A stretch of 41,383 nt of DNA. Origin: Acinetobacter haemolyticus. Its GTDB lineage: Bacteria > Pseudomonadota > Gammaproteobacteria > Pseudomonadales > Moraxellaceae. Of the stretch, positions 36,607 through 41,383 are shown one piece after another; within the stretch, counting starts at the first letter, position 1; every line of letters starts with the position of its first letter. The translations under genes were made by a program, and so were the position numbers. The stretch spans positions 1-41,383 of the forward strand of contig NZ_OVCN01000025.1 of the NCBI RefSeq assembly GCF_900406815.1, in the 5' to 3' direction. A model generated the notes under the pieces. That model worked only from the letters and a program-made list of their open reading frames with translations. It was not told the DNA's origin and did no database searches.

Positions 36607-37083
36607 ATGCAACGTTATCCTATGACTCCCGAAGGCAAGGTTGCCTTAGAGAAAGAATTACAACAGCTAAAAACAGTCGATCGCCCACGTATTACGCAGG
36701 CAATTGCTGAGGCACGTGAGCATGGTGACCTCAAAGAAAACGCTGAATATCATGCGGCACGTGAGCAACAAGGTTTCTGCGAAGGTCGTATTCAAGATAT
36801 CGAAGGTAAGTTAGGTGCTTGCCAAGTCATTGATGTAAAAGATCTTGAGCAAAACGGTCGTGTTGTATTTGGTGTGACGGTAACAATTGAAAATCTTGAT
36901 ACCGAAGAACGTAAAACTTATAAAATCGTCGGTGATGACGAAGCAGATTTTAAAATCAATAAAATCTCAGTGAACTCACCAATTGCTCGTGGTTTATTAG
37001 GTAAAAGCGAAGGCGATGAAGCCAAAATTCAAACTCCACAAGGTGAAGTTGAATATGAAATCGTGAGTGTGGAATACCTATAA
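36607..37083 (+). CDS. greA: Transcription elongation factor GreA (158 aa)
   Basis: Promotes RNA polymerase cleavage of backtracked transcripts through its secondary channel. The N-terminal coiled coil (about 1-75) has the acidic tip in [19 protein letters not shown]. The C-terminal FKBP-like domain includes [28 protein letters not shown]. Length is typical. GAGGGG lies a few bases before the ATG. It follows carAB by 92 bp with a terminator between, so it has its own promoter or relies on readthrough. The paralogue greB is at 5536. Confidence 0.96.
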   Translation: MQRYPMTPEGKVALEKELQQLKTVDRPRITQAIAEAREHGDLKENAEYHAAREQQGFCEGRIQDIEGKLGACQVIDVKDLEQNGRVVFGVTVTIENLDTEERKTYKIVGDDEADFKINKISVNSPIARGLLGKSEGDEAKIQTPQGEVEYEIVSVEYL

Positions 37084-37100
37084 TATTCCAAGTTCAATTA

Positions 37101-37120
37101 ACCCCTCACCATTGAGGGGT
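37101..37120 (+). terminator. Terminator of greA
   Basis: ACCCCTCA pairs with TGAGGGGT around a CCAT loop and is followed by TTTTTCTTC, 17 bp past the stop. Confidence 0.92.
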
Positions 37121-37151
37121 TTTTCTTCTCAAATTATTCTGTGAAAAATAA

Positions 37152-37781
37152 ATGGACTCATCTTTGATCAACTCCCCTGTTAAACATTGGTGTGAATTCG
37201 AGTTTATTTCTAAAACGGTCAAGAACCCCAATATCCATATCAAGGGTAATTATTCTTATTATTCTGCTTATTGGGATCAAGGCTTTGAACGTTGTGTGGT
37301 GCGCTATCTACATGACAAGACTTCAACTTCTGACAAACCCATTGATCAGCTTTATATTGGCAACTTTGTATGCTTCGGCGCCGAGTGCGTGATTATGATG
37401 GGGGGTAATCAACTGCATCGTCCTGATTGGGTCTCAACCTTCCCTTTTGATACGCATAGTTTTCTACCTGCTGGTGATACGGTGATTGCGGATGGTTGCT
37501 GGATTGGTAGTCGTGCCATGATCATGCAAGGGGTGAAACTCGGTGAAGGGGCTGTGGTGGCAACAGGTGCTGTGGTTACGCAAGATGTACCTCCATATGC
37601 TATTGTTGGCGGTGTACCTGCCAAAATCATCAAATATCGTTTCTCTAAGCAAGAGATTGAGAAACTGCTTTCACTTCAACTTTATGATCTGGATGAAAAA
37701 CAAATTTTAAAAATGCGAGAACAGTTACAGACGGACAATATTGACTTACTCTTAACTTTCCTTGAACAAAATTCACTTTGA
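37152..37781 (+). CDS. CatB/Vat-type hexapeptide-repeat acetyltransferase (209 aa)
   Basis: A left-handed beta-helix O-acetyltransferase of the xenobiotic acetyltransferase (XAT) group, expected to be a soluble trimer using acetyl-CoA. Signature parts are [38 protein letters not shown] (with the catalytic His), [19 protein letters not shown] and [22 protein letters not shown]. Length matches CatB and Vat enzymes (about 210). Chloramphenicol or streptogramin acetylation is the classic activity, but many chromosomal copies have no proven resistance role. There is no strong ribosome site; the ATG is 32 bp past the greA terminator. Confidence 0.85.
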   Translation: MDSSLINSPVKHWCEFEFISKTVKNPNIHIKGNYSYYSAYWDQGFERCVVRYLHDKTSTSDKPIDQLYIGNFVCFGAECVIMMGGNQLHRPDWVSTFPFDTHSFLPAGDTVIADGCWIGSRAMIMQGVKLGEGAVVATGAVVTQDVPPYAIVGGVPAKIIKYRFSKQEIEKLLSLQLYDLDEKQILKMREQLQTDNIDLLLTFLEQNSL

Positions 37782-38006
37782 ATTATGTAAGTCACTGATA
37801 AACAAACATTCTATTTTTGAAGAAATTTCATATATTTTTACTCATGGATATTATTCTGCATATTACACAGAATAATCACTATCCCTATAAATTTACTAGG
37901 TTTTATTTCATAAAAAATAAGTTTAATATGGAACTAAGATAATATTTTAAACAAAATTTTTATAAGCTAATTCAATAGAACATCGTAAAAACAAGGAGTA
38001 ATAAAT

Positions 38007-38444
38007 ATGAGCTATCATAAAATTCTAGTCGCTATCGATGACTCAGAAACTGCTGATAAAGTCATTCGTGAAGCAGCTCAACTAGCAAAAGCTCTAGATA
38101 GTCAAATAACGGTTGTTGGAGTCGTCACTCTTGATCCTTATTTAGCAGATACTTACATTCGTTTCGGACAAAGTAATGAGCTGATTGAGCGTGTTAAAGG
38201 CTATGTACAAGATAATTTAGAAAAAGCAGAGCAAAAGTTTGAGAATTTAGGTTTAAGTGTTGCATCTCAAATACTGGAAGGTCTCTCTGTTCATCAAGAA
38301 ATCATTAAAGCTGCCCAAAATATTGGGAGTGATTTGATTATCATGGGTTCTCATGGTCGCACAGGATTTAGACAATTCGTTTTAGGAAGTGTCGCTCAAA
38401 AAGTTTTAGCAGAAAGCCAGCTTCCTGTACTGATTGTTCGTTAA
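38007..38444 (+). CDS. Universal stress protein, UspA family (145 aa)
   Basis: A cytoplasmic single-domain Usp of the ATP-binding type. It opens with YHKILVAIDDSETADKV and ends with the nucleotide-binding motif GSHGRTGFRQFVLGSVAQKV, followed by PVLIVR. Such proteins aid survival in stasis or stress. AAGGAG stands a few bases before the ATG. The gene is monocistronic: the 225-bp upstream region is AT-rich without an ORF, with GATAAT about 65 bp before the start as a possible -10, and a perfect terminator follows. Confidence 0.93.
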   Translation: MSYHKILVAIDDSETADKVIREAAQLAKALDSQITVVGVVTLDPYLADTYIRFGQSNELIERVKGYVQDNLEKAEQKFENLGLSVASQILEGLSVHQEIIKAAQNIGSDLIIMGSHGRTGFRQFVLGSVAQKVLAESQLPVLIVR

Positions 38445-38480
38445 TAAAATCTTAAGCTTATCTATAAGCTGATCAAAAAT

Positions 38481-38512
38481 AAAAGCATGGTAATTGTAAT
38501 TACCATGCTTTT
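38481..38512. terminator. Terminator of the universal stress protein gene
   Basis: A perfect 14-bp stem, AAAAGCATGGTAAT / ATTACCATGCTTTT, with a TGTA loop and T tail. A and T flanks on both sides allow it also to end the converging lipoprotein gene. Confidence 0.9.
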
Positions 38513-38530
38513 TTATACAAAGAAAATGAT

Positions 38531-39034
38531 TTAATTCATTTGAATCGGCTTAGCTTTATCCAGAATATCATTTGGCACTTCGGTAGTTGAGACAATAGTT
38601 AAAGACTGAGTATCTGCGCTCTCACCTTTATTCAGAGCATCCAATACAATATTCGTATCTTTAGTACTTAAGCTATACATTGCCCCTGTTGCAGGATCAA
38701 TTATTAACAATCCAATTAAACCGCCAAGTAAAATATTACCCACATACCAGCCATTTACGTGCGAAGAAACATCAATCGTTTTTTTCGCATAGCCTTCTTT
38801 TTCAAATACGACTGTATAACGCTCAGGAACAAAAAATCCTGCACTACGTTTTAAATTTACAGTTACTGGCGCCTGCCCTGCGTGCACCTTTTTCCCAGCT
38901 TTATTAAAAATTGTAATATCACTTAATTCTGGAGTACTTGCGAAAGTCATTGTTTGAGTACGACCAGACATGATGCTAGCGCATCCTGACAAACTAAGAA
39001 CAGCTACCCCAAAAATCACAGAAATTTTTTTCAT
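38531..39034 (-). CDS. PEGA-like lipoprotein (167 aa)
   Basis: A small envelope lipoprotein with lipobox LSLSGC (cysteine near residue 18). The mature part starts ASIMSGRTQTMTFAS, a pattern common in Gram-negative lipoproteins. A PEGA-like surface repeat follows (VTVNLKRSAGFFVPERYTVV, then EKEGYAKKTIDVSSHV), with a glycine-rich hydrophobic stretch (about 95-115, GNILLGGLIGLLIIDPATG). The function is unknown; similar proteins sit in the outer membrane. It converges on the universal stress gene and stands alone. Confidence 0.78.
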   Translation of the reverse strand: MKKISVIFGVAVLSLSGCASIMSGRTQTMTFASTPELSDITIFNKAGKKVHAGQAPVTVNLKRSAGFFVPERYTVVFEKEGYAKKTIDVSSHVNGWYVGNILLGGLIGLLIIDPATGAMYSLSTKDTNIVLDALNKGESADTQSLTIVSTTEVPNDILDKAKPIQMN

Positions 39035-39130
39035 TTAAAGACCTAAAATATACGTAACATTATGTATACACATTGTAAACAAATGGTTAAATACATTCAA
39101 TCTATTCACTCTGCAACTGTTGTTTTTTTA

Positions 39131-39445
39131 TTAAATGGTCCAACCAAAAATCTTAAAATCTACTTTTCCATTATTAAAATAGACGCCTTCTGCTTCTAAT
39201 AAACATTGTTGAATATTCTCACCTTTTTCATTCATTCTATTAATACTGATTCGCCCTTGCGCATTGATCACGCGATACCAAGGCACTCTACTTTCGCGAT
39301 CCAAATGTTTTAGAACAAACCCTACTAAGCGTGCATGCTTTGGTAAACCCGCTAATTTCGCAATCTGACCGTAACTTGCCACTTTTCCATAAGGAATCAG
39401 CTGAACGACTTCAAGGATTTGGCGATGTAACTCGTGCTCATTCAA
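39131..39445 (-). CDS. Alkyltransferase-like (Atl/YbaZ) DNA-binding protein (104 aa)
   Basis: Related to the DNA-binding domain of O6-methylguanine methyltransferase. The helix-turn-helix and recognition region are present (IPYGKVASYGQIAKLAG, HARLVGFVLKH), but the usual PCHRV is PWYRV (55-59), with Trp in place of the acceptor Cys. Such proteins cannot remove the alkyl group; they bind O6-alkylguanine, flip it out and pass the lesion to nucleotide excision repair. I choose the TTG start at 39443-39445, behind AGAGG; an upstream TTG (to 39493) would add a hydrophobic tail unlike the family. Length fits Atl proteins. Confidence 0.88.
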   Translation of the reverse strand: MNEHELHRQILEVVQLIPYGKVASYGQIAKLAGLPKHARLVGFVLKHLDRESRVPWYRVINAQGRISINRMNEKGENIQQCLLEAEGVYFNNGKVDFKIFGWTI

Positions 39446-39534
39446 CGTGATAAAACCTCTAAAAATTGCTATTATGAGCCAAAAATCACACAAAACAATT
39501 CAGTATTAAAATATGAATATTAGAGATCTAACTT

Positions 39535-40272
39535 ATGACATATAAAAAAATTACGACACTATTGATGATCAGCTTAGTCTGTGTAGCATGTAGTACTAAA
39601 CAAAAAACTTATGTGGAGTTAGAGAAACATCCAATCAAGGTACCAAAAGAAGAAGAAAGTAACTTGCCGATTGTTTATGTGAGTTTTGTCTTCACAACCA
39701 ACACGCCTAAAGCTCGTGAATATGACAATTTAAATCAAATGCTGAAAGAAATTAACATTTTAAACAAATACTTTGTTGATGCAAATAATCAAAAGATTTT
39801 CAGATTTAAGCCCTCTCGCTATTATTCTTATGAGAATTTCAGTAAACGTAATTGTGATTTGGCTTTTCAGCTTAATCAGCCTCGGAAAATAATCACTGAG
39901 AATATTCCTACTGCTGTAAAAAATTGCTTTCCAGAACGTAGATCCAAAGAGGTTTTTTTCATTATTTATGATTCATATAGTGACAGATTGAAATTCAGAG
40001 ATGTCACAAGCTGGGGTTTCCGCAACACAGGCCAACCATTTATTTTAATTGATTGGCAAAGGCTAAATTATAATATTCAAGCAGCTACTCCACATGAAAT
40101 GGGTCATGCCTTTGGGTTAAAGCATGTTTGTGCACCAGGAGCAAAGTTAAAAGATTCGACGAATATAATGACCAGTGCAGATTGTAAGCTAGGCAGTGGT
40201 GGGCGACGTAATATCGGTTTTAATCGTGAACAACTTTCCACAATAATGGATTTTTATCATCGGGCGAAATAA
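39535..40272 (+). CDS. Putative metzincin-type zinc protease lipoprotein (245 aa)
   Basis: A lipoprotein signal ends at LVCVAC (C19). The C-terminal half carries the extended zinc motif HEMGHAFGLKH (H187, H191, H197; catalytic E188) of metzincins, followed by NIMTS (M212) as a plausible Met-turn. The region before it (about 45-180) has no recognised domain and contains several Cys residues. It is smaller than most secreted metzincins. No inhibitor or secretion genes are adjacent. Expected location is an envelope membrane facing the periplasm or outside. The activity is inferred from the motif only. Confidence 0.75.
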   Translation: MTYKKITTLLMISLVCVACSTKQKTYVELEKHPIKVPKEEESNLPIVYVSFVFTTNTPKAREYDNLNQMLKEINILNKYFVDANNQKIFRFKPSRYYSYENFSKRNCDLAFQLNQPRKIITENIPTAVKNCFPERRSKEVFFIIYDSYSDRLKFRDVTSWGFRNTGQPFILIDWQRLNYNIQAATPHEMGHAFGLKHVCAPGAKLKDSTNIMTSADCKLGSGGRRNIGFNREQLSTIMDFYHRAK

Positions 40273-40344
40273 ATAAACTGTTAGCAATATTTTGATTATA
40301 GACTAACAGTATATTGTTACCTATTATGAAATGAGATTGGTGAT

Positions 40345-41383
40345 TTAAATATTATCAATTAAAGTCTTCCATTTATTAGACATATTCTCAACTGAAAATT
40401 TGGCACAGTAGTTCTTTGAGCTCCTAGAGAAATCGCTTAGTATCTCTCTATTTTTTATTAGATATTTGATCTTTTCAGCCAACATCTCGATATTCTCATT
40501 TTCAACAAGAAAACCATTTTCTCCATCCACAATAATTTCACTAGGGCCATATTTTATATCATATGCAATGTTAACGACCCCCTCGGACATTGCATCTAGT
40601 AAAGCAATACCAAAACCCTCTAAACGACTAGTAAGCAAAGATATATGGTATTTTCCTAATACATTTTTAATATTTTCTTCATACCCCTTAAAATATACAA
40701 TTTCATCCAACTTGCTGTCATTAACTAATTTTTTTAATGCATTAAATGTCTTGAATCCATCACGACTATCAGGAAAACCATATAAATCCAATTGGATATT
40801 AGAATATTCTTGTCGAATTAAATCGATTGCTTTAATCATATGATCTAAACGTTTTTCAGAAAAATATCGCCCCAATGATACAATCATAAATTTTTCATTA
40901 TCATAGTTTATTTTATTTTCAAAATCATAAGATTTTGTATAAGTTGGTTGAATAACTGATATTTTTTCATTTTTTGGAAAACGATTAACAATATCTTCCT
41001 TCTGTTTCTGCGTAGAAACTACAATTGCATCATATTCATTATAATTTTCAAGTGGTATTGAATACCCTTTCAATAGTGGGGATTTATTCACATCACCTAA
41101 TCGACTGACATGCAAACTATGAATTATACTTATTTTTTTAAGGTTCTTATAGTTCATATTTTTCAAAATTGGATTAAAAAATAAATTTCTATCAACATAA
41201 AATAATATATTTTGATCTGTAGATTCAACTAAGGTTCTTAACCAGAAATCAATCAGTTCAATCTCATTTTTAAAAAATAATTTTCTATTATTAAAAACAA
41301 GTTCTATAGAAGAAATAACGTTTTTATCTTTTACTTTTTTGTAGTTAACCTCAATAATGGATGATCCTTCACTGTCATAATAG
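40345..41383 (-). CDS. Glycosyltransferase, GT4 type (C-terminal part, 5' end beyond the window)
   Basis: The frame stays open through the right edge, so at least 346 residues are present and the N-terminus is missing. A TTG or ATG near 41157-41166 is internal and not the start. The C-terminal nucleotide-sugar domain is GT4-like: FMIVSLGRYFSEKRLDHMI, LDLYGFPDSRDGF, VYFKGYEENIKNV, LLTSRLEGFGIALLDAMSEG and DGENGFLVEN. The E-x7-E pair reads E-x7-D here. The upstream part (including YYDSEGSSIIEVNY) recalls TagE/GtfA-type enzymes of Gram-positive bacteria. The gene is much richer in A and T than its neighbours, which suggests transfer. Acceptor unknown. Confidence 0.8.
   Translation of the reverse strand, partial: YYDSEGSSIIEVNYKKVKDKNVISSIELVFNNRKLFFKNEIELIDFWLRTLVESTDQNILFYVDRNLFFNPILKNMNYKNLKKISIIHSLHVSRLGDVNKSPLLKGYSIPLENYNEYDAIVVSTQKQKEDIVNRFPKNEKISVIQPTYTKSYDFENKINYDNEKFMIVSLGRYFSEKRLDHMIKAIDLIRQEYSNIQLDLYGFPDSRDGFKTFNALKKLVNDSKLDEIVYFKGYEENIKNVLGKYHISLLTSRLEGFGIALLDAMSEGVVNIAYDIKYGPSEIIVDGENGFLVENENIEMLAEKIKYLIKNREILSDFSRSSKNYCAKFSVENMSNKWKTLIDNI

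Noticed and set aside
41157..41166. Start of the glycosyltransferase at the TTG or ATG here
   Set aside because: The same frame is open for 72 more codons to the window edge with protein-like sequence and no ribosome site at this place.

Overview
The window looks like chromosomal DNA of a gammaproteobacterium of the Acinetobacter type. The base composition is AT-rich. The insertion sequence resembles Acinetobacter IS17 (IS5 family). The blocks yhbY / rlmE-ftsH-folP and carAB-greA are arranged much as in other gammaproteobacteria. The genus call is inference from protein family resemblance; no database search was made.

Layout. (1) 1-3.5 kb: a leftward group with a PaaX-type regulator, an atypical short-chain dehydrogenase and a membrane fatty-acid desaturase, followed by a decayed gene remnant. 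(2) 3.5-5.45 kb: an accessory scar at a tRNA-Ser(UGA) gene. An IS17-like element (3943-4981) abuts the C-terminal third of a tyrosine integrase, with no target duplication and no integrase N-terminus. (3) 5.5-13.6 kb: core genes greB, an MltF-like transglycosylase, an SCP2 protein, ttcA, a second secreted transglycosylase, htpX, a DUF4112 protein and mgtE. (4) 13.8-24.3 kb: envelope and transport genes. These are an RND pump without partners, a phosphoethanolamine-transferase-like enzyme, a lipoprotein glycerophosphodiesterase, a PnuC transporter, an EamA permease behind a leader with a terminator, a lipoprotein alpha/beta hydrolase and a small hypothetical. (5) 24.4-37.1 kb: a VWA lipoprotein, folP, ftsH, rlmE, yhbY, a DOMON-like protein, an 11-residue-repeat helical protein, carAB and greA. 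(6) 37.1-41.4 kb: a CatB-type acetyltransferase, a universal stress protein, a PEGA-like lipoprotein, an alkyltransferase-like protein, a metzincin-type lipoprotein, and a very AT-rich glycosyltransferase that runs off the right edge.

The most interesting signals are in leader regions rather than in the proteins. Upstream of carA there is a good promoter, a 23-codon leader ORF with a strong Shine-Dalgarno and a terminator whose 3' arm lies inside that ORF. This resembles the coupled, UTP-sensing attenuation known for pyrBI. Upstream of mgtE, three complementary arms can either hide or free the ribosome binding site and do not look like the M-box. Upstream of the EamA permease a 44-codon leader ORF is followed by a terminator just before the gene. 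A compact cluster of four DnaA-box-like sites lies between ttcA and a transglycosylase gene. No CRISPR array, rRNA or prophage structural module is visible.
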